NCBI RefSeq assembly: GCF_013334205.1
Contig: NZ_CP054424.1
Span: forward strand, 1,632,001-1,696,000
DNA: 64,000 bases
Direction: 5' to 3'
From: Rhodoferax sp. BAB1
GTDB taxonomy: Bacteria; Pseudomonadota; Gammaproteobacteria; Burkholderiales; Burkholderiaceae_C
The translations under genes were made by a program, and so were the position numbers. This document shows, in pieces, positions 43,213 to 51,268 of the stretch. Under the pieces are notes generated by a model, which worked only from the letters and a program-made list of their open reading frames with translations, did not search any database and was not told the origin of the DNA. Within the stretch, counting starts at the first letter, position 1, and every line of letters starts with the position of its first letter.

Positions 43213-43422
43213 ATGTACGGAGACAGCAAGATGCTGGCTATCTCGGTGCATGCTGAATCACTTTTCCGTCACCTGGAAAGCATCTCCATGCCGACAGCGA
43301 GCGCAGTGCGTTGCTGCATTAAGCGCGGTTTCCAGACCGTGGACCCGGATTGGCTGCCCGAGGCGCGCAAGCGCAAGTACAACTGGGACCGCAAGTCCCA
43401 GTTGCTGGTCAAGAAGCTCTAG
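43213..43422 (+). pseudogene. 69-codon chimeric frame ending in the displaced argA C-terminus
   Basis: The frame has a plausible GAGGAA ribosome site 7 bases before the ATG. Its first 35 residues (YGDSKMLAISVHAESLFRHL and following) are unrelated to ArgA. The last 34 (IKRGFQTVDPDWLPEARKRK onward) are the ArgA C-terminus. It lacks the kinase domain and most of the GNAT domain, so it cannot be an acetyltransferase. Most likely it is the displaced remnant of the original argA 3' end left by island insertion, with upstream sequence supplied by the island edge. It overlaps the histidine-kinase stop by 4 bases on the other strand. Confidence 0.7.
43318..43422 (+). repeat. Right flanking direct repeat of the island (argA 3' end remnant)
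   Basis: The remnant aligns with 9911-10018 over 102 ungapped bases at 94 identities, then lacks the GGG codon before the stop. Homology starts abruptly at 43318, with nothing similar to argA upstream. Same orientation as argA, so recombination between the copies would excise the intervening 33,299 bp and keep an intact argA. Confidence 0.85.
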
Positions 43423-46166
43423 GGCTCCTGGGCCCGGGCTGCCTCGGAGCCGGGCGCCACGCGCGGCATCCGCACTTCGAACACCGAGCCTTGCCGCAGC
43501 GTGCTGCGCAGGTTGATCTGCCCGCCCAGCACACGGGTCACGGCGTTGAAGACGATGTGCAGGCCTAGGCCGGTCCCGCCCTGCCCCATCTTGGTCGTGA
43601 AGAAGGGTTCGAAGATTTTCTTCTGCAGTGCTTCGGGGATGCCCTGGCCGTCGTCCCCGATGCTGAACAGGATTTCCGTATCCGACACGGCCGCACCGGT
43701 GATGGTGATCGTGCCCGAGGCACGGTCGTCGAAGGCATGCGCCACGGCGTTGGCGATCAGGTTGGTCAGCACCTGGCCCAGCGCCCCGGGGTAGCTGTCC
43801 AGGGCCAGGCCCTGCGGCACGCGGACTTCGACACGCCAGGGCGTCTTCCTCAGCGTGGGCTGCAAGGTCAGCAGGACTTCGTCGACCACCTCCAGCAGCT
43901 CGAAGCGGCGGCGCTGTGAACTGGTCTGGTCCACCGCCACCTGCTTGAAGCTGGACACGAGCGTGGCCGCGCGCTGCAGGTTGCGCATGCTGATGGAGCA
44001 GGCCATCTCCACCGCCTCGGTGAAGCGCTGCAGGTCGGAATAGGTCATGCCCTCCTTGGCGATGCGGCGGAACTCCTTGAGGCGTTCGTCCAGGGTGGAG
44101 ATGGCCATCAGGCCGTTGCCGATGGGCGTGTTGAGTTCGTGGGCCACGCCAGCCACCAGATTGCCCAGCGCGGCCAGCTTCTCCGCCTCCACCAGCTGAG
44201 CCTGGGCGAAGGTCAGGGTGTCGACCGTCTCGGTGAGTTTCAGGTTGGCCAGGCGCAACTCTTCGGTGCGCTGCTCGACGCGCTGCTCCAGCGCCACGTT
44301 CAGCTGGTGGATCTCGAGTTCGATGCGCCGCCGGTCGGTGATGTCCACCGTCATCATCAGCAGCAGGCGCTCCTCTCCGATCTCGGTCACCAGCGCGGAA
44401 ATGCTGCACAGGATGGCGCGGCCGTCGGAACTGCGGCACCAGGCCTCGAAATCCTGGACCTGCCCCTGGCCCTGCACGAGTGCCAGGAAACGCACCCGGT
44501 CCGAATCGTCGAGCCAGTGGTTGATCTCCGCACCGGACAAGCCCACGACCGCCTCCCGGCTGCGCCCGAACAGCGTCTCCCACGAGTGGTTGACGGTCAC
44601 GATGCGGTAGGCGCGACGCACGTCGGAAACCGACATGGGCGCCGGCGAGGCGTTGAAGATGGTCTCCAGCTTGAGCTCGTTGTTGCGCAAGGCCGCCTCG
44701 GCCTGCTTGCGCTGGGTGATGTCGATGTCCATGCAGACGAAGACCGGCTGCTCCGTCTCGCCCGGGATGCAGAAGGTCGAGGCCAGGACGTGCACGGAGT
44801 GCCCGTCCTTGTGCGTGAGCTCGTACTCGACCGGGCCCACGGCCAGGCCCGTGCGCCCGATGTCGCGCAGCGCCGCCAGGAAGCCGGCCACGCCGGCCGC
44901 GTTGCCGAACATCAGGGGATGATCGTCCAGGCGGGTGTGCATGGCCTCCTGCGCATCGAAGCCGTAGAGTTCGGTCGAGGCCTGGTTCCAGTAGAGCACC
45001 CGACCCTCGATGTCGAACCACTGGATGGCCACCGCCGGGGTCGACTCCAGCGTGGCCTTCATGCGCTGTTCACCGCGTTGCATGGCGGCTTCGCGCTGGA
45101 GGATGGCGTCGGCCATGCCGTCCAGGTCCTCGCTGAGCAGGCCGAACTCCCTGATCGATCCGATGCGCGCATCCGTGCGCGAAAAATCGCCGCGCGCGAT
45201 CCGGTGGGCCCGCTCCGCCAACAGGCGGAACGGCTGCGACATGCGCGCCGCCCACAGGGGCGCGAGCGCCAGGCTGATGAGCATGGCGCCTGCGAAGCCC
45301 CCCAGCACCAGCAACAGGGTGACCCGGTAGCTGTAGTTGGACAGGCCGGCGGGCACCCCCGCGGCGATCACCCAGCCCAGTTTCTCGGTCCGGGTCCCGC
45401 CGACCAGGAGGCTCTGGCCGTTGATGACCTCGTAGACAGGCAGCGCCCCGCCTTGGAGGATGGCCTTGAAGGTGGAGGAATCGCTGTAGTCATGAAAAGG
45501 CAGCTGGGGGATGGGCTGGGTCGTGGCCAGCCCGCGGCCCCGCCGGTCGATGACCACCACCGCGCCCTCGTCGCTGAGCTGCACGCCCGAGATGAGCCGC
45601 AGCAGGCGCTCGGGCGGCATCTCTCCCACCACGGTGCGCCGGCCGGCGGGCAGCGCGACCCCCACATTGATCTGGCCCGACAGCACCGAGAGGTAACGGT
45701 CGCTCCAGACCGTCTGCCGGGACTGCGGGCTGGCGCGCCGCTGCGCCTGCAAGGCCTGGAACAGGCTGTTGCCGGCAAAGTCCATGCCCTCCAGGTTTTT
45801 CATGAAACGCTTGTCGCTGCTGTCGTCGTGCCCCGTGGCCAGCACCTTGCCCTCTTCGTCCAGCAGGGAAACGGCATCGAAAACCGAACCCTCGGCCACC
45901 AGCGCGTCCAGGTGCGCCTGCAAGGAGGCGGCGCTGCCCTGGCCGGCCAGCCTGGCCAGCGGCTGCAGCTGGCCCTCCACGCCTTCCATGAAACGGTCCA
46001 GCAGGCGTTGCACGTTCTCTGCGGCCAGCTGGGCCTGCGTGCGGCTGCGCTGCTCCACCTGGGGCAGGCGCACCAGCAGGATGGAGGTACCGACCACCAG
46101 GAAGGTGAGCACCGTGGCGGCTGCCAGCAGCAGGACCAGTGACGTACGCAGGCTGATGGATCGCAT
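43419..46166 (-). CDS. Membrane sensor histidine kinase with HAMP and two PAS domains
   Basis: 915 residues. TM helix 1 is VLLLAAATVLTFLVVGTSIL. A large periplasmic sensor (about residues 35-275) and TM helix 2 (VTLLLVLGGFAGAMLISLAL) follow, then HAMP. There are two PAS domains (about 370-490 and 500-620), then a coiled coil. The phospho-acceptor His is in LVAGVAHELNTPIGNG (about residue 676), and HATPase motifs are NLIANAVAHAFDD, IGDDGQGIP and GTGLGLHIV. Third gene of an operon with a binding lipoprotein (9-bp gap) and a REC-GGDEF-EAL protein. No HTH response regulator is nearby, so the REC-EAL protein is the obvious phospho-acceptor. Confidence 0.94.
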   Translation of the reverse strand: MRSISLRTSLVLLLAAATVLTFLVVGTSILLVRLPQVEQRSRTQAQLAAENVQRLLDRFMEGVEGQLQPLARLAGQGSAASLQAHLDALVAEGSVFDAVSLLDEEGKVLATGHDDSSDKRFMKNLEGMDFAGNSLFQALQAQRRASPQSRQTVWSDRYLSVLSGQINVGVALPAGRRTVVGEMPPERLLRLISGVQLSDEGAVVVIDRRGRGLATTQPIPQLPFHDYSDSSTFKAILQGGALPVYEVINGQSLLVGGTRTEKLGWVIAAGVPAGLSNYSYRVTLLLVLGGFAGAMLISLALAPLWAARMSQPFRLLAERAHRIARGDFSRTDARIGSIREFGLLSEDLDGMADAILQREAAMQRGEQRMKATLESTPAVAIQWFDIEGRVLYWNQASTELYGFDAQEAMHTRLDDHPLMFGNAAGVAGFLAALRDIGRTGLAVGPVEYELTHKDGHSVHVLASTFCIPGETEQPVFVCMDIDITQRKQAEAALRNNELKLETIFNASPAPMSVSDVRRAYRIVTVNHSWETLFGRSREAVVGLSGAEINHWLDDSDRVRFLALVQGQGQVQDFEAWCRSSDGRAILCSISALVTEIGEERLLLMMTVDITDRRRIELEIHQLNVALEQRVEQRTEELRLANLKLTETVDTLTFAQAQLVEAEKLAALGNLVAGVAHELNTPIGNGLMAISTLDERLKEFRRIAKEGMTYSDLQRFTEAVEMACSISMRNLQRAATLVSSFKQVAVDQTSSQRRRFELLEVVDEVLLTLQPTLRKTPWRVEVRVPQGLALDSYPGALGQVLTNLIANAVAHAFDDRASGTITITGAAVSDTEILFSIGDDGQGIPEALQKKIFEPFFTTKMGQGGTGLGLHIVFNAVTRVLGGQINLRSTLRQGSVFEVRMPRVAPGSEAARAQEP

Positions 46167-46175
46167 GCGTCCCCG

Positions 46176-47285
46176 TTACTCGCCGGCCACCACGAAACGC
46201 CCGCGGCGCACGACGGCGATAGAGGACTTGCCCACCACATCCCCGTTCCTGTCGAAGCTCCATTCGCCCTGCAGGCCCGGGTAGGGGCCGCTGGCCAGCA
46301 GCGCCTGCTTCAGGGTCTGGCCCCTGGCCTGCTGCCGCATGGCCTGGGCCAACGCCTGGGCCCCGTCGTAGGTGGCGATGCTGGCAAACCCCGGGTCGGA
46401 CTTGAAGCGTTCGCGGTAGCTGGCGTGGAAGGCCTGGTAGCGCGGGGAGTTGTCGTCGCGGTTGAAGAGCTGCACCGTGGACATTTCCTCCACGGTGCGC
46501 CCGCCCATCTCCAGCAGCTGTTCGGTCGCCGACCAGGTGACGCCGATCGAGGCGTCGCGCCGCCCCTGGGCACGGACCGCCTGCACCAGGCGCACGGTGT
46601 CCACGGCATTGGCCACGTACATGATGGCATCCAGGCTCATGCCCTGGAGCTGGTTGACCGCATCGACATAACTGGCGTCCTGGCCCGAGGTGAAGGGAAT
46701 GGCCGTCACCAGCCGCCCGCCGCGCGCCTGCAGGGCATAGCGAAAGGACTGGAGCCAGTCTTCGGCATAGGACTGGTTGCGGGTGTCGTAGATGGCCGCA
46801 ATGCGCAGATAACCCAGGCCGTAGTTGTAGTCGGCGCTCTGGCGGGCCGTGTGCTGGGTGGAGGACAGGACCATCAGCAGGAGATCGTCACGCCCCGAGA
46901 GGCTGCTGCCGGTGGCGGTGGGGCTGACCAGGACCAGGCCGGTTTCCTCGCTGACGGGCAGGATGGCATGCGCCATGGCCGTGGTCATGGGCCCGATGAT
47001 GGCCACGACCCCCCGGGCCGCGAGCTCGCGCACAGCGGCACGCGCCTGCTCCGGGTCCTGGCCGTCATCGCGCACCAGCAGTTCGAGCGGGCGCCCGCCG
47101 ATTCCGCCGGCCGCATTGATTTCCGAGACCGCGAGTTGCACGCCCGCATAACCGGCGTCCCCGAGATCGGCCACGCTGCCGCTCAGCCCGGCCAGGTAGG
47201 CCAGCTTCAGGGGCTCGGGTGGTGTGCAGCCGGCCAGGGCCAGACTCAGGCCCAGGGCCAGCCAGGCAGTGCGATGGGCCGGCAT
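46176..47285 (-). CDS. Branched-chain-amino-acid-type periplasmic binding lipoprotein
   Basis: 369 residues with a lipoprotein signal peptide (LALGLSLALAGC, lipobox Cys20) and a type I periplasmic-binding fold: LKLAYLAGLSGSVADLGDAG, VSEINAAGGIGGRPLELLVR, DDGQDPEQA, VVAIIGPMTTAMA and GVTWSATEQLLEMGG. LivJ/LivK-like proteins normally sit beside permease and ATPase genes; none is here. It lies between a c-di-GMP-type regulator and a histidine kinase, so it may present a ligand to the kinase rather than serve uptake. Confidence 0.9.
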   Translation of the reverse strand: MPAHRTAWLALGLSLALAGCTPPEPLKLAYLAGLSGSVADLGDAGYAGVQLAVSEINAAGGIGGRPLELLVRDDGQDPEQARAAVRELAARGVVAIIGPMTTAMAHAILPVSEETGLVLVSPTATGSSLSGRDDLLLMVLSSTQHTARQSADYNYGLGYLRIAAIYDTRNQSYAEDWLQSFRYALQARGGRLVTAIPFTSGQDASYVDAVNQLQGMSLDAIMYVANAVDTVRLVQAVRAQGRRDASIGVTWSATEQLLEMGGRTVEEMSTVQLFNRDDNSPRYQAFHASYRERFKSDPGFASIATYDGAQALAQAMRQQARGQTLKQALLASGPYPGLQGEWSFDRNGDVVGKSSIAVVRRGRFVVAGE

Positions 47286-47287
47286 GC

Positions 47288-49525
47288 TCAGGCCCCTTCC
47301 GGGCCCGGTCCGCCGCCATGCGCCTGCAGCCAGGGCAGCAGCTCCTCCAGCGGCATGGGCTTGGCATACCAGTAGCCCTGTGCTTCATGGCAACCCAGGC
47401 TGCGCAGGAACTCGGCCTGCTCGCGGGTTTCCACGCCCTCGGCCAGCACCGTCAGGCCGAGCTGCTGCCCCAGGGGGATGACCAGCTCGGCAATGCGGGC
47501 GCCACGGGTCTGGGTGTTGAGCACCTGGACGAAGGAGCGGTCGATCTTGATGCGGTCCACCGGCAGGCGGTCCAGATAGGCCAGCGAGGAGTAGCCGGTG
47601 CCGAAATCGTCGATGGCGATCGTGATGCCGAGCTGGCGGATGCGCTTGAGCAGGTCTTCGACCTTGTCCGTTCCCACGATGGCCACCGACTCGGTGATCT
47701 CCAGTTCCAGCTGGCCGGCCGGCACGCGCTCCTGCGCCAGGGCGTCCTGCAGGTCGGCCAGGAAGCGGGGGTGCGAGAACTGGTGCGCCGAAACGTTGAC
47801 GGACATGCGCAGGCCCGGGTGCCCCTGCACCTCTATCTTCTGCAGCGCGCGCAGCGCGCTGCGCAGCACCCAGGCGCCGAGGTCGACGATCAGGCCGGAG
47901 CTTTCAGCGATGGGCAGGAAACGGTCCGGCGGGATGAAACGGCCGTCGTCGGCCTTCCAGCGCAGCAGCGCCTCGACCCCGAGGATGCGGCCGCTGTCCA
48001 GCGCCACCTGCGGCTGGAACATCAGGAACAGGCGCTCGCGCTGGAAAGCGGTGCGCAGGGCGTGCAGCAGGCGCGTGTGCTCGCGGGTCTCGCGCGCCGA
48101 GGAGGTGGTGTACCAGGCGTCCTGCCCGTGGCCGTTCATCTTGGCGCGCTTGAGGGCGATCCAGGCCTCCTTGAGCAGGTCGGCCCCGGTGATGCCCAGC
48201 GCTTCCTGCAGGTGCACCACGCCGATGGACACGCTGACCGTGTGCTCGATGTCGTCGAAGACGAAGGGCTGGGAAAAATGCCGGCGCAGCAAGTCCGGCT
48301 GCACGACGGCTTCAGGGGCCCAGACCGCAAAGGTGTCGTTGCTCACCCGGGCCAGTTCGCAGGGCGGCGGCAAGGCCTTGCGCAGGCGCTGCGCGGCCAG
48401 CTGCAGCAGGCGGTCACCATAGACATGGCCGAACATGTCGTTGATGCCGGAGAACTGGTCGATGTCGATCAGGGCCAGCGAGGTGCGCGCAATGCAGTCG
48501 GCATCGCCGCGGCAGGCCTCGAGTTTTTCCACCAGGGCGGCGCGGTTGTGCAGGCCGGTCAAGGTATCGGTATAGGCAGCCCGGCGCAGCTTCTCCAGAA
48601 GCTGCTGGTTCTGCCATTCGACGGCCATGTGGGCACAGAAGACGTCGAGCATGCGCAGGTCCACCGTCTGCGTCTGCTGCGGCGTCAGGTGCAGCCAGGC
48701 AACCAGGTCGCCCGTGGCGCCGGAACGCAGATGCAAGGCCGTGCCGCCCTCCATGCCCAGGCAACGCCGTTCCTCCAGGCAACGCTCGATCAGCGCCAGC
48801 AGGTCCGGGCCGGCATGTGCCGAGGGCGGGGAACCGACGGCCTCCTGCGGGTATCGCCCCGCAACCGCCAGCAGGGTCAGGCTGCGGGGACCACTCTGCT
48901 GGTCGGCGATGAAACCGTCGGGGGCGGCACCGAAGTAGGCCGCCAGCATCAGCAGCAGATCGGCCGCGCCGGGCGTGTCTGCACCGGCATAGGCCTTGAG
49001 CCGCTGGCCGCTGTCGATGATCTTTTCCAGGTTCGCGCGCGCGCGCGCCTCCTGGCACAACTGCGCGTAGGTACGCAAGGCGACCGACAGCGCGGCATAG
49101 AGCTTGGCCTGGGTCAGCTCGCTCTTGGACTTGTAGTCGTTGATGTCGTACTTGCGGATGGTTTCGATCTCGGGCGCATACCCGGGCTGGCCGGTGCGCA
49201 GGATGATGCGTGTGCAGTTCAGGCCGAGTTCGCCCCGGATCCTGGCGATGATGTCCAGGCCGGCGGTGGGTGTCTCCATCACCACGTCGAGCAACACCAC
49301 GGCAATGTCCGGCTCCACGGCCAGCATGCGCAGAGCCTCGGCGCTCGAATGCGCGTGCAGCAGCTCCAGTGGGCGGTCCGAGACCTGCAGCTTGTCCAGG
49401 GCGAAGCGGGTGGCCTGGTGCACCTCGTGGTCGTCATCGACCACCAGGATGCGCCAGGGCTCGGTCAGCGTTTCGGCTGGCGCCGGCTCATCACGAAAAA
49501 CGACCTGGACGTTGATGGCATTCAT
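47288..49525 (-). CDS. Response regulator with degenerate GGDEF and intact EAL domain (c-di-GMP phosphodiesterase)
   Basis: 745 residues. A receiver domain (WRILVVDDDHEVHQATRFAL; acceptor Asp in VVLLDVVMETPT) is followed by a DUF3369-like GAF region. In the GGDEF domain the catalytic motif reads SNDTF, so cyclase activity is unlikely. The EAL domain is complete: VEALLRWK, LELEITES, IDDFGTGYSSLAYLDRLPVD, KIDRSFVQ, LAEGVET. Predicted role: phosphorylation-controlled hydrolysis of c-di-GMP. First gene of the operon with the lipoprotein (2-bp gap) and histidine kinase. Confidence 0.94.
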   Translation of the reverse strand: MNAINVQVVFRDEPAPAETLTEPWRILVVDDDHEVHQATRFALDKLQVSDRPLELLHAHSSAEALRMLAVEPDIAVVLLDVVMETPTAGLDIIARIRGELGLNCTRIILRTGQPGYAPEIETIRKYDINDYKSKSELTQAKLYAALSVALRTYAQLCQEARARANLEKIIDSGQRLKAYAGADTPGAADLLLMLAAYFGAAPDGFIADQQSGPRSLTLLAVAGRYPQEAVGSPPSAHAGPDLLALIERCLEERRCLGMEGGTALHLRSGATGDLVAWLHLTPQQTQTVDLRMLDVFCAHMAVEWQNQQLLEKLRRAAYTDTLTGLHNRAALVEKLEACRGDADCIARTSLALIDIDQFSGINDMFGHVYGDRLLQLAAQRLRKALPPPCELARVSNDTFAVWAPEAVVQPDLLRRHFSQPFVFDDIEHTVSVSIGVVHLQEALGITGADLLKEAWIALKRAKMNGHGQDAWYTTSSARETREHTRLLHALRTAFQRERLFLMFQPQVALDSGRILGVEALLRWKADDGRFIPPDRFLPIAESSGLIVDLGAWVLRSALRALQKIEVQGHPGLRMSVNVSAHQFSHPRFLADLQDALAQERVPAGQLELEITESVAIVGTDKVEDLLKRIRQLGITIAIDDFGTGYSSLAYLDRLPVDRIKIDRSFVQVLNTQTRGARIAELVIPLGQQLGLTVLAEGVETREQAEFLRSLGCHEAQGYWYAKPMPLEELLPWLQAHGGGPGPEGA

Positions 49526-49707
49526 GCTTCAGTCTGTCAGCGATTTCATCGTACGCCAATTGACCGGCCCTGCAAATATCAGGCCGGCACTGAAGTCGAG
49601 AAAGCATCAAATACTGCGCAGTGGCAGGCAGCATCAGTGGTCTGACACTCATGAAACGCGGGTAATCCCTAGCAGGCCAGCCTCCCGAAAAAGTCCGGGG
49701 GGGGGCC

Positions 49708-50211
49708 TCATTCCGCAAGCCGGGGCGCCAGGCGTTCGAAGCGCTGTTCCATCACTTCATTGCCCCACTGCCGGCCCGGCTGCTCGTGTACCAGGCGAAA
49801 GCCCTGTTTCTCGTAGAGATGACGCGCAGCCTGCAGGCCAGCGAAAGTCCAGAGGCTGGTCCTGGCATAACCCCGCTCATCGCAAAAAGCCAGCGCGCTG
49901 CCCAGCAGGCGTGTGCCTATGCCCGAACCGCGCAGGCGGTCCGAAGTGATGAACCAGCGCAGATGAGCCCCTTCCGTAGGGGCATGCAGGCCGTCGATGG
50001 CGATGGCGCCTTCGACCCGGCCGTCGGCCAGTGCCAGCCAGAGTCCATCACGCGCCTCCTCGTAACGCTCGCAGAAGGCTGCCAGTTCACGCGCGACCCG
50101 GCTCTCGAAATACACACCGAAACCCGACTGCTGGGCGTAATAGTCCGCATGCAGCGCGGTGATCCGGCCGATGCAACCTGACAGATAACCCTTGTGGATG
50201 CTGATCTCCAA
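49708..50211 (-). CDS. GNAT-family N-acetyltransferase
   Basis: 167 residues, one GNAT domain: WLALADGRVEGAIAIDG and HLRWFITSDRLRGSGIGTRL. RGSGIG is the acetyl-CoA pyrophosphate loop, and AARHLYEKQGFRLVHEQPG is the C-terminal motif. Substrate unknown. It starts 12 bp after the DHDPS-like gene, on the same strand, so they are probably co-transcribed. The 182 bp between it and the next gene downstream (49526-49707) hold nothing recognisable except a G9 run. Confidence 0.88.
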   Translation of the reverse strand: MEISIHKGYLSGCIGRITALHADYYAQQSGFGVYFESRVARELAAFCERYEEARDGLWLALADGRVEGAIAIDGLHAPTEGAHLRWFITSDRLRGSGIGTRLLGSALAFCDERGYARTSLWTFAGLQAARHLYEKQGFRLVHEQPGRQWGNEVMEQRFERLAPRLAE

Positions 50212-50223
50212 GGGAGGCCCCTC

Positions 50224-51162
50224 TCAACCCAGTGCGACCAGCCGCTTTTCTTGCCGTGCCGTCAGGCGCGCGATGTCGGTGATGTCCTGCGCCGACAGCT
50301 TCGGGCCCGGCTTGCGCACGGCCTCCGAGGCGATGATGCCGCGCTTCATCAGGATGTGCTTGCGCACGGCCAGGCCGATATTGGCCTGCTGCTCGTAGCG
50401 CGCCAGCGGCAGGTAGGCGTCGAACAGATCGTGCGCACGCTCGATATCGCCGCGTGCATGGGCGGCACAGACGTCCACCATCATCTCGGGGTAGGCAAAG
50501 CCGGTCATGGCGCCGTCGGCGCCGCGCGTGAGCTCTTCCGGCAGGAACAGGCCGCCGCCGTTGCCGGTGAGGATGGAAACGCGCTGGAGTTCACCCTTGT
50601 CGCTGGCCGCGCGGATGGCACTGAGCTTGGCCAGGCCCGGGCTGTCCTCGTGCTTGAGCATCACGCAGGTGGGCGAGTTCTTCAGGATCTTCAGGATGAC
50701 AGCGGTGGACATCTGTACGCCGGTGGCCACCGGATGGTCCTGCAGCACCCAGGGCACGTCGGGGCCCAGGGTCTCGTTGACCATGTCGAAATAGGCGGTG
50801 ATCTGGTCGTCGGTACGCACGGTGGACGGCGGCGCCACCATGACACCGGCCGCGCCCAGGGCCATCACGCTTTGCGTGAGTTCGCGCATGGGTGCAAAAC
50901 CCGGCGACGAGGCACCCACCACCACCGGCACCCGGCCCTGGACCCGCGCCAGCACCTGTTTGACGAAGGTGCGCGACTCTTCCATGGTGAGCTTGGGCGC
51001 CTCGCCCATGATGCCCAGCACGGTCAGGCCGGTTACGCCTTTTTCCAGGCAGAAGTCCACCATGCGGTCGGTGCTGGCCAGGTCCAGCGCACCGCTGTCG
51101 CTGAAGGGGGTGACGGCGATCAGGTAGACGCCCTTGGCGTTGCGATCCAGTTGGGAGTTCAC
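50224..51162 (-). CDS. Dihydrodipicolinate synthase/N-acetylneuraminate lyase superfamily protein, atypical active site
   Basis: Start chosen at GTG 51162 (GAGGA site 10 bases upstream, product 312 residues, normal for the family); a longer frame reaching 51408 would read through the upstream intergenic hairpin. TIM-barrel motifs are LIAVTPFSDSGALD, GVTGLTVLGIMGEAPKLT and VVVGASSPGFAPM. The Schiff-base Lys is likely the one in CVMLKHEDSPG. The loop that holds the catalytic Tyr in DapA reads VLQDHPVATG, so the Tyr is missing, and GIMGEA replaces GTTGEA. It is therefore not a standard DapA. Product unknown; probably another aldolase or hydratase on a 2-oxo acid. Confidence 0.85.
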   Translation of the reverse strand: MNSQLDRNAKGVYLIAVTPFSDSGALDLASTDRMVDFCLEKGVTGLTVLGIMGEAPKLTMEESRTFVKQVLARVQGRVPVVVGASSPGFAPMRELTQSVMALGAAGVMVAPPSTVRTDDQITAYFDMVNETLGPDVPWVLQDHPVATGVQMSTAVILKILKNSPTCVMLKHEDSPGLAKLSAIRAASDKGELQRVSILTGNGGGLFLPEELTRGADGAMTGFAYPEMMVDVCAAHARGDIERAHDLFDAYLPLARYEQQANIGLAVRKHILMKRGIIASEAVRKPGPKLSAQDITDIARLTARQEKRLVALG

Positions 51163-51222
51163 GTGGGGGTTCCTCGTTTGTAGCCAGCGGCCGAGCATAG
51201 CGCCTGGCGTCTCCACACCATG

Positions 51223-51246
51223 AAAAACGGCACCCGCAGGTGCCGT
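51223..51246 (-). terminator. Intrinsic terminator of the chemoreceptor gene
   Basis: On the minus strand ACGGCACC and GGTGCCGT form an 8-bp perfect stem with a 4-base loop, followed by TTTT. It lies 22 bp after the receptor stop and before the DHDPS-like gene, separating the two transcripts. Confidence 0.85.
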
Positions 51247-51268
51247 CCGGTTCATGCCTTCGGTCGAC

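Larger units (their letters stand above)
10019..43317. mobile_element. 33.3-kb genomic island carrying one eCIS operon
   Basis: The segment lies exactly between two copies of the argA 3' end and contains only minus-strand eCIS genes, whereas the flanks hold housekeeping and signalling genes. All twenty genes have gaps of 45 bp or less, or overlap, implying one transcript. No integrase, transposase, relaxase, portal, terminase, holin or endolysin is visible, so mobility would depend on functions in trans or on homologous recombination through the repeats. Foreign origin is inferred from the flanking repeats and content, not from a base-composition calculation. Confidence 0.75.

Noticed and set aside
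10019..43317. Prophage or R-type tailocin
   Set aside because: Sheath, tube and baseplate are present but no capsid, terminase, portal, integrase, holin, endolysin or spanin. AAA+ ATPase, DUF4255, CIS_tube and DUF4157 genes point to an eCIS.
10019..43317. Type VI secretion system
   Set aside because: No TssJ/L/M membrane complex, no ClpV and no TssB/TssC pair; the sheath is a single gp18-like chain and a DUF4255 cap is present.
49034..49047. Alternating CG tract in the REC-GGDEF-EAL gene as Z-DNA or slippage site
   Set aside because: It is short, in frame and simply encodes Arg/Ala codons.
49697..49705. G9 run after the GNAT stop as a phase-variation tract
   Set aside because: It lies outside any reading frame and not at a recognisable promoter spacing, so no function can be argued.
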